NCBI GenBank assembly: GCA_012797215.1
Contig: JAAZPN010000333.1
Coordinates: forward strand, 1 to 5,271
Direction: 5' to 3'
Origin: Chloroflexota bacterium
GTDB taxonomy: Bacteria > Chloroflexota > Anaerolineae > Anaerolineales > Anaerolineaceae
Length of the DNA: 5,271 nt
Part shown: positions 1 through 5,271 of the stretch, piece by piece
Layout: each line of letters starts with the position of its first letter
How positions within the stretch are numbered: the stretch's first letter is position 1
Made by a program: the position numbers and the translations under genes
Notes under the pieces: generated by a model
The model's database searches: none
What the model saw: the letters and a program-made list of their open reading frames with translations, nothing else
Told to the model about the DNA's origin: nothing

Positions 1-349
1 CATCCACCGCGGCTTGCAGGCGCTCCGCTGGCTCTACCATCCCCTCGATTCTGGCCGGCCCCTGGATAATTTTGCCGTTATCCAGCGCGCTAAGCAAAAC
101 GCGCGCCTCGCGGATAGCCTGCTGCAGTTCTCCTGGCGAAAAGCTGCGGTCCGTAAATTGCTGCCGGATGCGCTCTGCCAACGGAAGGGGCAGGCTGCTG
201 TTTGCCAGGCTCGCGTCCAGCATCATCGCGCTCATCTGCTCGCGTTCAAGGCGCATTTGCGCCAATTGCGTCTCCAGGTCGCGCGTGGGGTCATTGGTTT
301 CTTCGCGCTTCTCCAACATTGGGGCGCTGCCGGTTTGCTCTGTTTGCAT
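1..349 (-). CDS. Possible nested scaffold (or scaffold-capsid) product from an internal in-frame start
   Basis: Codon 184 of the protease frame is ATG (349-347). It is preceded by AAAGGAG with an 8-base spacer, the best ribosome binding site inside that frame. It sits just after the end of the protease domain and just before the coiled-coil region. Initiation here would give a protease-free product beginning MQTEQTGSAPMLEK, with 116 residues inside the window and no stop reached. In phage lambda, scaffold Nu3 is made in this way from within protease gene C. The position of the site is seen directly, and its use is inferred. The alternative is that this is the only functional start of a separate downstream protein and that the fused frame is never read through. 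Confidence 0.5.
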   Translation of the reverse strand, partial: MQTEQTGSAPMLEKREETNDPTRDLETQLAQMRLEREQMSAMMLDASLANSSLPLPLAERIRQQFTDRSFSPGELQQAIREARVLLSALDNGKIIQGPARIEGMVEPAERLQAAVD

Positions 350-898
350 AAGTAAATCTCCTTTCAAAATCGGCTTGATGCCGAGGGAATTCATCGCGCG
401 CAGGAACATCCCCCCACGCGCGGGGTTGTAAACCAGGTCCACGGAAAAAATCCTGAGGATTTTCTCCACGCGTTTTCCGCGGCCGTTAAACAGCACATCC
501 GCTGAGAAACCAACGCGAACCGCTGGCGCGTCGCGAATCTCCAACACCTGCCTGCCAATACGCGCAAGCAGTTCCGCGGAGGGTCCAAACGCGTGCAGTT
601 CCGCGCGGATGCCCTGCGCCTGTTCATCCCAGGCGGCTTTTCGCAAAACACCCGCAATATCGCGTACGGAACGCGAGGTCCAGTCGTGGTCCACGAAACA
701 GTTCACGCCTTCCCATAGCTGCAAAGACTCCCGCAGCACTTCCGGCGGGAACTCCCAACCGTTGGCGCTGCCAGCGGTAATCGCCAGGATTTCAAACTTG
801 TCCGGGCTGATAGGCGCGGCTTCCAGCGCCAGTCTGTGGCGTTCTTCCCAATGCTTTGCGGCTGGTTCCGCCACATTTAGTTCTGTCAATTCAACCAA
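1..898 (-). CDS. Prohead (capsid maturation) protease with in-frame scaffold-like extension, 3' end cut by window edge
   Basis: The frame is open for 299 codons from a TTG at 898 to the left edge. The start is chosen because AAAGGA lies 5 bases upstream, and no ATG, GTG or TTG occurs between it and the in-frame TGA at 970-968. Residues 1-170 look like a herpesvirus/HK97/T4-type procapsid serine protease. FVDHD (68-72) supplies the candidate catalytic His71, VGFSAD (129-134) the candidate Ser132, and FSVDLVYNPARGG (151-163) the typical SVD..P..G strand with possible third residue Asp154. Order and spacing fit the S77/S78-like fold; the assignment rests on motifs only. Residues 184-230 are rich in E, Q, M and R and probably form a coiled coil. 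Residues 231-299, including LPLPLAERIRQQF, resemble a scaffold or capsid-leader region. The protein would cleave scaffold and capsid during procapsid maturation. It follows the portal gene, the usual place. Whether the capsid protein is fused downstream cannot be seen. Confidence 0.72.
   Translation of the reverse strand, partial: MVELTELNVAEPAAKHWEERHRLALEAAPISPDKFEILAITAGSANGWEFPPEVLRESLQLWEGVNCFVDHDWTSRSVRDIAGVLRKAAWDEQAQGIRAELHAFGPSAELLARIGRQVLEIRDAPAVRVGFSADVLFNGRGKRVEKILRIFSVDLVYNPARGGMFLRAMNSLGIKPILKGDLLMQTEQTGSAPMLEKREETNDPTRDLETQLAQMRLEREQMSAMMLDASLANSSLPLPLAERIRQQFTDRSFSPGELQQAIREARVLLSALDNGKIIQGPARIEGMVEPAERLQAAVD
347..365 (-). promoter_or_regulatory. Internal ribosome binding site and ATG inside the protease frame
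   Basis: On the minus strand AAAGGAG (364-358) is followed by an 8-base A/T-rich spacer and ATG (349-347). The ATG is exactly 183 codons downstream of the TTG start at 898, so it is in the same frame. The surrounding codons, LKGDLLM, are unusually A/T-rich for this window, which fits selection for accessible initiation. Confidence 0.6.
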
Positions 899-910
899 GT
901 GTTTCCTTTC
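896..910 (-). promoter_or_regulatory. Ribosome binding site deciding the TTG start of the protease
   Basis: AAAGGA (909-904) lies 5 bases upstream of TTG (898-896). No other start codon exists between this point and the upstream in-frame stop, so the TTG start is well supported despite being a rare codon. Confidence 0.65.
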
Positions 911-947
911 TTTATGTTCAAAATCCGTTATTGCCGTGCTGAAAATT

Positions 948-976
948 CCAGACGGATGAGTCTGGCGTCAGACTCA
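948..976 (-). other. Two overlapping, mutually exclusive hairpins at the portal stop codon
   Basis: On the minus strand, TGAGTCTG (976-969) pairs with CAGACTCA (964-957) around a 4-base loop ACGC. This is an 8-bp perfect stem that starts with the portal TGA. Alternatively, CCAGAC (965-960) pairs with GTCTGG (953-948) around a 6-base loop and is followed by AATTTT. The two stems share CAGAC and cannot form together. The second could act as a weak terminator or attenuator, and either could be an RNA-processing or 3'-end-protecting element between portal and protease. The pairing is seen; the function is not known. Confidence 0.4.
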
Positions 977-2272
977 AGGTGTTTCTACATGCTCTCCTCC
1001 TTCTCCAAGAAAACGATAAATCAGGCGCAGCAGTTCGGCCTTGTCAATTAAACCCTGGGCAAAAAGCTCCTGCGCCACAGCGGCGGCTTTGCTGCCAGCT
1101 TCTGCCAGCGCTCCGTTATCCCGCGCGGAAATATCGCCAGCCTGCACCTGAAACGTGGGTTCCGGATTCAGGCTGGCGTCCATGCGCGCTCGGCGGCGAA
1201 CTGCCGCGCGCAGCACGTCCTCCAGAATCCAGCGCAAGGCGCGCTGGCGTTGTTCAAACCTTCGCAGCGTCGGTCCGCCGGAAGCTTCGGCTGTTGTGCG
1301 CGTGCTTGATTCCGGTTCAGCCAAAAAGTGCAGCGGCAGCCCTACGCCCGCCGCAATCATCTTCTTAATTGCCAGCCCGTCCGTCGAGGCATCCAGTGCT
1401 TCCAGGCGAGGCGCGATGACAGACCACTCTTCACTCTCGTCAGTCACCAACACGGAACCCGAGGCAGGAGGAGTGAGCGTCAATTGCGATTGGCGCGCGG
1501 CGCGCGCGCTCTCGCTGGCAAAACGAGCTTTCACCACGTACACGAAGGCGTTCCGGAAGCGGTTCAAACGCACCCTGTCTTCCAACCAGGAGGCATAGCG
1601 CGAAAGCCAGCGCAGCACCGGCGCCAGGTCCGATTCTCCCCACTGCGCGCCAGCCGGGCGGTTCACCGTGTAATGCAGCATCACGGGCGGCAGGTCGGGG
1701 CTGTCGTCCAATGGGTTGTAAGCAGGGTAGGTCAGCGAAACCCCGTCCTGGTCCGGGCGGGTGTGATACGCCAATTCCTGCTCGACGTCATTGGGTTGGG
1801 AACTGATGCGCTCAATATCCGCGGAAGGCACCGCGCGCAAGTAAGACATGCCGCCCGTATCCGTGGAGAGCAGCAGAAAAAGGTTTCCGCTGCGCGCCAG
1901 TTCATCCGAAAGCTCTGCCAGGCGCGCGTCCATGCGATTCAGAGGATGATTCCAAAACGCGAGCAAAAATTCCCGCGCGCGGCTGTCCGCGCAGTGGACG
2001 CGCATTCCCCCACCTGTAACGTACTGCGTCGTTATCTCGATTATCCGGCGGGCTAGCGGATTAAAACGCCAGGCGTCCAGGCAGTCATCCATTACCTGCA
2101 GTCGGTCGTAGAGATGCCTGTCCCGCGGCTGCTCTCCCAGCTGGCTCACGCCTACCAAGAAGCTGTTGTCGTCCTCCACCAGGTTCAAACCTGTTCGCAG
2201 CGCCTGGTCCTGTTTTTCGAGGCCGGCTTTTTCGTTACCGTCAGTCTGAAGTTTTCTGTTAAAGATTCCCAT
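974..2272 (-). CDS. Phage portal protein
   Basis: This complete 432-residue protein matches the usual size of siphovirus-type portals. Twelve copies would form the ring at the capsid vertex through which DNA enters and to which terminase docks. Visible portal-like blocks are NPLARRIIEITTQYVTGGG (71-89), the segment around GNLFLLL and LRAVPSADIERI (129-156), NRPAGAQWGESDLAPVLRWL (204-223) followed by a long helix rich in aromatic and Arg residues (to about 240), and IAAGVGLPLHFLAEP (306-320) with SSTRTTAEA after it, a typical portal clip/crown neighbourhood. The C-terminal third is helical and Ala/Arg/Glu-rich. The ATG start is fixed by GGAGG with a 6-base spacer. It overlaps the muramidase gene by 14 bases, implying translational coupling, and the protease follows it. 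Order terL, (muramidase), portal, protease supports the call. The exact portal family cannot be assigned by eye. Confidence 0.88.
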   Translation of the reverse strand: MGIFNRKLQTDGNEKAGLEKQDQALRTGLNLVEDDNSFLVGVSQLGEQPRDRHLYDRLQVMDDCLDAWRFNPLARRIIEITTQYVTGGGMRVHCADSRAREFLLAFWNHPLNRMDARLAELSDELARSGNLFLLLSTDTGGMSYLRAVPSADIERISSQPNDVEQELAYHTRPDQDGVSLTYPAYNPLDDSPDLPPVMLHYTVNRPAGAQWGESDLAPVLRWLSRYASWLEDRVRLNRFRNAFVYVVKARFASESARAARQSQLTLTPPASGSVLVTDESEEWSVIAPRLEALDASTDGLAIKKMIAAGVGLPLHFLAEPESSTRTTAEASGGPTLRRFEQRQRALRWILEDVLRAAVRRRARMDASLNPEPTFQVQAGDISARDNGALAEAGSKAAAVAQELFAQGLIDKAELLRLIYRFLGEGGEHVETP

Positions 2273-3071
2273 ATGTATCCTCCAATTCGTTTAATCTCAC
2301 CTTCTCCATGTTTTCTGTCGCGCCGCGCGGGCAGGGCTTGTCATCAATAGGGCAAACAGCAGAGACGCTCGCGGCGGTCTTGCCAAAATACGCCAGCATA
2401 TCCTCCTCAGACCCAGCCCAGCGGTTGTAGTCCATGTACCATCCCGAAGCGCCAATGGCCGGCGCGCGTTCCGCGGTTTGATGTATCAACCAGCCCTCAA
2501 CGCCTTTGGGCAAGCGCGGTGGGCATGGATATTCTGGCGTGTAGGCGGGGTATGGGCGTCTGGCGTAGTAGTGCGCCAGCCACCAATCCAGCTTTGGCAA
2601 ATCCGCGACCGATAAATGCTCATCCACCCAGGACGCGCGCGAGTACACAATCGGGTAACGGCCTGTTTCCGCCAGTAAAATCTCGAGACAGTTGTTGAGC
2701 GCAGCGGTAATCCTGCGGCGGGATTGTTCGTGGTCCAACTCCATGTCCAGAACCAACCGCAGCGCGTCCAGGTTTTCACCCTCAAGAATGCCCAGGAAAG
2801 CGTCCATCTGCCGCGACGCCGACTCGGCCGGGAAAATCACATGGTATGGCAGCGCGCAAATTCCTACGCGCTGCGTTTGCCCCAGGTAATACGCGAAGGC
2901 CGGGTCGCGATACCCCCAGGATTGCCCAGCTCGCAGCGCCGCGAACGCTACTCGCGGTTTGTGCGCCGCTATCTTGTCAAAATCCGGTTTGCGCTTGCCG
3001 TCCGCGCTGCCGTTGTAAACCGAAAGGTCTATCCCAAAGGCAAATGACATATTGGTTTCAAAGTAATCCAT
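2259..3071 (-). CDS. GH25-type lysozyme (N-acetylmuramidase) encoded inside the packaging module
   Basis: This is a complete 270-residue protein. The GH25 hallmarks appear in order: FGIDLSVYN (12-20, the DxSxxN opening with Asp15), FAALRAGQS (43-51), LVLDMELD (106-113, carrying the Asp109-x-Glu111 catalytic pair), IVYSRASW (141-148), WWLAHY (163-168), WLIHQT (194-199) and MDYNRWAG (213-220). Such enzymes hydrolyse the beta-1,4 bond between MurNAc and GlcNAc in peptidoglycan. No signal peptide or membrane segment is visible, so export would need a holin or attachment to the virion. The last 40 residues contain CPIDDKPCP (240-248) and resemble no wall-binding repeat known to me. The ATG start has GGAG 7 bases upstream and shares TGATG with the terL stop; the TTG one codon earlier is less likely. 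The position between terminase and portal is unusual for an endolysin, which normally sits in a late lysis cassette. Confidence 0.85.
   Translation of the reverse strand: MDYFETNMSFAFGIDLSVYNGSADGKRKPDFDKIAAHKPRVAFAALRAGQSWGYRDPAFAYYLGQTQRVGICALPYHVIFPAESASRQMDAFLGILEGENLDALRLVLDMELDHEQSRRRITAALNNCLEILLAETGRYPIVYSRASWVDEHLSVADLPKLDWWLAHYYARRPYPAYTPEYPCPPRLPKGVEGWLIHQTAERAPAIGASGWYMDYNRWAGSEEDMLAYFGKTAASVSAVCPIDDKPCPRGATENMEKVRLNELEDTYGNL
2270..2283 (-). promoter_or_regulatory. Strong ribosome binding site of the portal gene
   Basis: GGAGG (2283-2279) precedes ATG (2272-2270) by 6 bases. It lies wholly inside the last codons of the muramidase gene, so ribosomes ending there could re-initiate on portal. 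Confidence 0.75.
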
Positions 3072-3082
3072 CAAAATGCTCC
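3069..3082 (-). promoter_or_regulatory. TGATG coupling and ribosome binding site, terL to muramidase
   Basis: GGAG (3082-3079) lies 7 bases upstream of ATG (3071-3069). The terL stop TGA (3073-3071) shares its A with this ATG. This is a classic arrangement for translational coupling. Confidence 0.7.
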
Positions 3083-4723
3083 ATCCATATCGCGCAGTGG
3101 GTCTGCGGCCTGAATAAGCAGCGGCGCGCTGGCTTCACTCCAACACTGTTCATCCAGAACGGCAGTCATCGCGGCGGAAAGTACCAAATCGTCGTGCAGA
3201 GTTCCGCCGTCCAGCGGGTCTCGCGCATTTTCAGGCACTCCCCAACGAATATTCCGCTCGGGACCCAGGCTGACTTCATACGCCACAGCTTCCAGCTGAC
3301 GGTAAAAAAGCGCGCGCAGCCTGCCTTGCTGATCGTAAACGTCCGCGGGCAGGTAGTCCTGAAAACGCCCGGTATCCACCACCGCCAGAAAGCCCCAACC
3401 TAAACGCGATTTCAGTTGACGGTTAAAAACCAGTTGAATCACGCGCTCGCCCAGCTTATCCGCTAAAAAAGAAGCCACCCCCGCGCCCACGCCGCTGGCA
3501 TCCACCACTACCCGGCGCGGCTGCCAGCGTTCCACCAATGCCAGCAAACGCGCGTACTGCGTGCTGTGCTTTTCCCCAGTCCAGAGTTCCCGCCGAGCCA
3601 CCCGATAGACAGGCTTACCGGTCAGGTCGCCCGCGCGCGCGCCGCTGTCTACTTGCACGATAGTCACCGCGCTGGAATCTCTGCCGGGGTTGCGCAGCTC
3701 GCCGCTTCCAGTCTCGGAAACATGCGCGCGCAGCTGCTCATCTTCGCCTGCCAGGTCCACCAGGAGGGCGTAAACTTTGCCGGGGTCCGGCTCATCCTGC
3801 GCGCGATGGCTGCCCTGCATTAAACCTGTACGCGCGGGTGGAAAAAGCCCAATTTCGGCATCAATTTCTTCTCCAAAGTACTGGCTGCGCACCATGGGGT
3901 GCGTTCTGCCCAGCCGCGCTACCTGTTCATCCACAAAAAGCCCGTACGCAGGCACCTCAGCCCGCACGCCTTCCGCGCCAAGGCAAAATACGCGCCTAAT
4001 TCCGTCCCGCCGCTCCGCGTCCAGCGCCAGGCGCAGTTCGCGCGCCAGCAGCGTTTGCCTTGTCCAGGCTGTGCCCCAAAAAACGCGCGTGGCATTCGTG
4101 GAAGCCGCCATCGGGGCGATTTGCTTGTCATACTTTTCGATGCCAATATCCTGGGCTTCATCCAACTGCAAAAGCGTCGACGCAGTCGCTCCAACCACGT
4201 TAGACTCAGGAGCGGCGGAAAGAAAGGTCAGATGCGCGTTGCCAAAGCGATAGTGATTGCCGGCGCTTTTTTTCCAGTTATCGTGCGTCAGCCAGTTGGC
4301 TTGCAGCGCTGTTTCCAGGCGGCGCATAGCGTTCAGGCTCTGTGGTTGGTAGGTAGGAGAGAATTTGACCATCTCCGCTCCACAGCGCGAAAAGCGCGTG
4401 AGCAAGTACACCTCCAACTGGGCTTGCAGCATATTCTTGCCGGATTGGCGCGGAAACATCACCACGATTGACAACCCGCGCTGCTCGAGTACCGAGCGCG
4501 CGATAGCTTCTCCGGCGGCTGCCTGGTAAGCGCGCAGGCGCACAGCTCCCAAGACCCGTGTAAAAACCTCCAAGGTGCGCAAGGAACGCAGAAATGCCGC
4601 CCTGCTTTCCAGCCGCTCTTCGCGCTGTCTGCAAGGCAAGGCTGTATGCAGCCAAAATGTTTGCTGGCGCGGCGTGTTTTCCAGCCCGGCCGCCATCGGT
4701 GGGAACCTTAGCGTATGTTCCAA
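3071..4723 (-). CDS. terL: Phage terminase large subunit (packaging ATPase and nuclease)
   Basis: The DNA-packaging motor has two intact domains. Numbering from the TTG at 4723 (550 residues), the N-terminal ATPase has a Walker A-type loop FPRQSGKN (90-97, Lys96), a Walker B segment LLQLDEAQD (184-192, Asp188, catalytic Glu189) and a coupling motif GTAWT (217-221). The C-terminal RNase H-like nuclease has the three acidic positions: LLVDLAGED (Asp323), VVVDASGVG (Asp408) and LHDDLVLS (Asp511/Asp512). It would cut concatemeric DNA and pump it through the portal encoded two genes downstream. The start is uncertain. TTG at 4723 has AGGGAG at 6 bases, whereas GTG at 4771 (16 residues longer) and ATG at 4696 lack a clear binding site. 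No frameshift or missing catalytic residue is seen, so the gene looks functional. Confidence 0.93.
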   Translation of the reverse strand: MEHTLRFPPMAAGLENTPRQQTFWLHTALPCRQREERLESRAAFLRSLRTLEVFTRVLGAVRLRAYQAAAGEAIARSVLEQRGLSIVVMFPRQSGKNMLQAQLEVYLLTRFSRCGAEMVKFSPTYQPQSLNAMRRLETALQANWLTHDNWKKSAGNHYRFGNAHLTFLSAAPESNVVGATASTLLQLDEAQDIGIEKYDKQIAPMAASTNATRVFWGTAWTRQTLLARELRLALDAERRDGIRRVFCLGAEGVRAEVPAYGLFVDEQVARLGRTHPMVRSQYFGEEIDAEIGLFPPARTGLMQGSHRAQDEPDPGKVYALLVDLAGEDEQLRAHVSETGSGELRNPGRDSSAVTIVQVDSGARAGDLTGKPVYRVARRELWTGEKHSTQYARLLALVERWQPRRVVVDASGVGAGVASFLADKLGERVIQLVFNRQLKSRLGWGFLAVVDTGRFQDYLPADVYDQQGRLRALFYRQLEAVAYEVSLGPERNIRWGVPENARDPLDGGTLHDDLVLSAAMTAVLDEQCWSEASAPLLIQAADPLRDMDGAF

Positions 4724-4735
4724 ATCAATCTCCCT
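4721..4735 (-). promoter_or_regulatory. Ribosome binding site favouring the TTG start of terL
   Basis: AGGGAG (4735-4730) stands 6 bases before TTG (4723-4721). The GTG at 4771 has only A/C-rich sequence upstream, with no purine-rich binding site. This is why the shorter start was chosen. Confidence 0.5.
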
Positions 4736-4740
4736 GTTGG

Positions 4741-4805
4741 TAAACCGGGCAGTCCCCGCCTTTGCTGGCACAACTTGGTTTTTGCTTGCCGGGGTTGCGC
4801 GTCAC
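4741..4805 (-). other. Spacer between small-terminase-like gene and terL, possibly a dispersed-repeat remnant
   Basis: With terL starting at 4723, the gap from 4724 to 4819 is the longest unassigned stretch in the window. It shows no promoter or terminator I can support. CCCCG at 4754-4758 on the plus strand and CGGGG at 4790-4794 form outer 5-base arms. The plus-strand reading AVPAFAGTTWFLLAG looks like the peptides encoded by small dispersed repeats in many bacterial genomes. This is recollection only. Confidence 0.2.
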
Positions 4806-4819
4806 TGTTTTTGAAATAA

Positions 4820-5271
4820 TTAAGCTTCATCTTGTTCCTTCACTACAGGTGTTATCAATGCCAGTTCCTCCATGAGTTTCTCCATCAAAGCGCTCTGCCC
4901 GGCATTTTGGGCTGCGCCTTGCAGGGCTTGGTTAATCTTTAAAACATTTCCCAACCGCGAGCAGCTCAATCCCAACAGGTTCAGGGCTTCCCCCAGTTTT
5001 TCAATAGTTTCTGGGCTTTCATCCGCGCGCACCGCATCAAAAAAACGTTTCATCGCGATCCGCAGCATCACCACTTCGCCGTCCAAGGTTTTCAGCGCGG
5101 CAGCGGCAAGCTCCTTGCGTTGGCTCCGGCTGAAGTGACCCAGGTAGTAATTGGCGTCCTGCGCGCGTTCGTCTCCCAGCAGCGCGCGAAATTGCTCCTC
5201 AAGCTTTGTGGCATCCGCTCGGCTCGCGGATTGGCTGCCTGCCCTGATAGGGCAGGCAGCCTCGGAGTCAG
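4820..5271 (-). CDS. Small-terminase-like helical protein, 5' end outside the window
   Basis: The frame is open from the right edge to a TAA at 4822-4820, giving 149 residues. It has no ATG or GTG, and the only upstream-side TTG (5086-5084) lacks a binding site. Coding character, including NYYLGHFSRSQRKEL, continues upstream of that TTG, so the true start probably lies beyond the edge. The visible part is almost wholly predicted helix. Residues 62-110 hold alternating hydrophobic and charged positions (VVMLRIAMKRFF, IEKLGEALNLLGL, RLGNVLKI), followed by MEKLMEELALITPV. No enzyme motif is seen. Placement directly before terL, size and helical character fit a small terminase that recognises the packaging site. 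The N-terminal DNA-binding domain expected for that role is not within the window. It could also be an unrelated small phage protein. Confidence 0.5.
   Translation of the reverse strand, partial: DSEAACPIRAGSQSASRADATKLEEQFRALLGDERAQDANYYLGHFSRSQRKELAAAALKTLDGEVVMLRIAMKRFFDAVRADESPETIEKLGEALNLLGLSCSRLGNVLKINQALQGAAQNAGQSALMEKLMEELALITPVVKEQDEA
5233..5261. repeat. Perfect 13-bp inverted repeat with 3-base loop
   Basis: GGCTGCCTGCCCT (5233-5245) and AGGGCAGGCAGCC (5249-5261) are exact reverse complements around GAT. It lies in the open frame of the small-terminase-like gene, where it would encode roughly EAACPIRAGSQ. No T-run follows on either strand, so it is not a typical intrinsic terminator. 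It could be a dispersed palindromic repeat from the host genome, an RNA structure or a protein-binding site. Confidence 0.6.

Noticed and set aside
391..657. Separate minus-strand frame of 88 codons inside the protease gene
   Set aside because: It is in a different frame from the protease motifs and is rich in Arg and Cys without recognisable features, so it is a shadow.
942..965. Intrinsic terminator after portal
   Set aside because: The stem is only 6 bp and the following run is AATTTT, too weak to call a terminator. It is reported only as a possible structured element.
1491..1510. Dense runs of GCGCGC, here and across the window, as a possible methylation or binding motif
   Set aside because: In the coding frame they are mostly alternating CGC (Arg) and GCG (Ala) codons, so codon preference explains them.
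1328..2056. Long open frame on the plus strand (242 codons) opposite the portal gene, and several shorter plus-strand frames throughout
   Set aside because: They lie antisense to genes with clear family motifs, are rich in Arg, Ala, Pro and Ser as expected from mirrored GC-rich codons, and lack convincing binding sites and family motifs.
3069..3074. TTG at 3074 as the muramidase start
   Set aside because: The ATG one codon later has better spacing from GGAG and the typical TGATG overlap with the terL stop.
4820..5086. Small-terminase-like gene starting at TTG 5086 as a complete 88-residue protein
   Set aside because: No binding site is near that TTG, and the frame continues upstream with protein-like sequence to the window edge, so a truncated longer gene is more likely.

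Overview
The whole window reads as one block of tailed-phage head and packaging genes, all on the minus strand, so gene order runs from right to left. No host gene, tRNA, integrase or convincing promoter is visible. It could come from a free phage, a prophage or a gene-transfer-agent-like remnant, and the window alone cannot decide between these. Base composition is moderately GC-rich, with heavy use of CGC (Arg) and GCG (Ala) codons. The protein style reminds me of phages and prophages of Chloroflexota (Anaerolineae), but that is recollection and a weak inference, not something the sequence proves.

Layout in transcription order: (1) 5271-4820, the C-terminal 149 residues of a small helical protein that enters from outside the window, probably a small-terminase-like protein, with a perfect 29-base palindrome inside its reading frame near the edge. 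(2) 4723-3071, a complete large terminase with an intact ATPase and an intact RNase H-like nuclease. (3) 3071-2259, a complete GH25-type muramidase, which is an unusual gene to find here. (4) 2272-974, a portal protein. (5) 898 to the left edge, a prohead protease whose reading frame continues without a stop into a coiled-coil, scaffold-like region. A strong internal ribosome binding site and an in-frame ATG lie at 365-347, at the junction of the two parts.

The genes form a tight operon. Terminase and muramidase share a TGATG stop/start, muramidase and portal overlap by 14 bases, and 75 bases separate portal from protease. That last gap carries two overlapping, mutually exclusive hairpins. 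The encoded proteins would select and cut concatemeric DNA (small and large terminase), thread it through the portal, and assemble and mature the procapsid (protease and scaffold). The muramidase is the outlier. It may be a displaced endolysin, or a cell-wall enzyme made together with head proteins.

The points most worth a second look are the muramidase between terL and portal, the nested in-frame start that suggests a lambda C/Nu3-like arrangement, the divergent protease-scaffold fusion, and the palindrome in the small-terminase-like gene.
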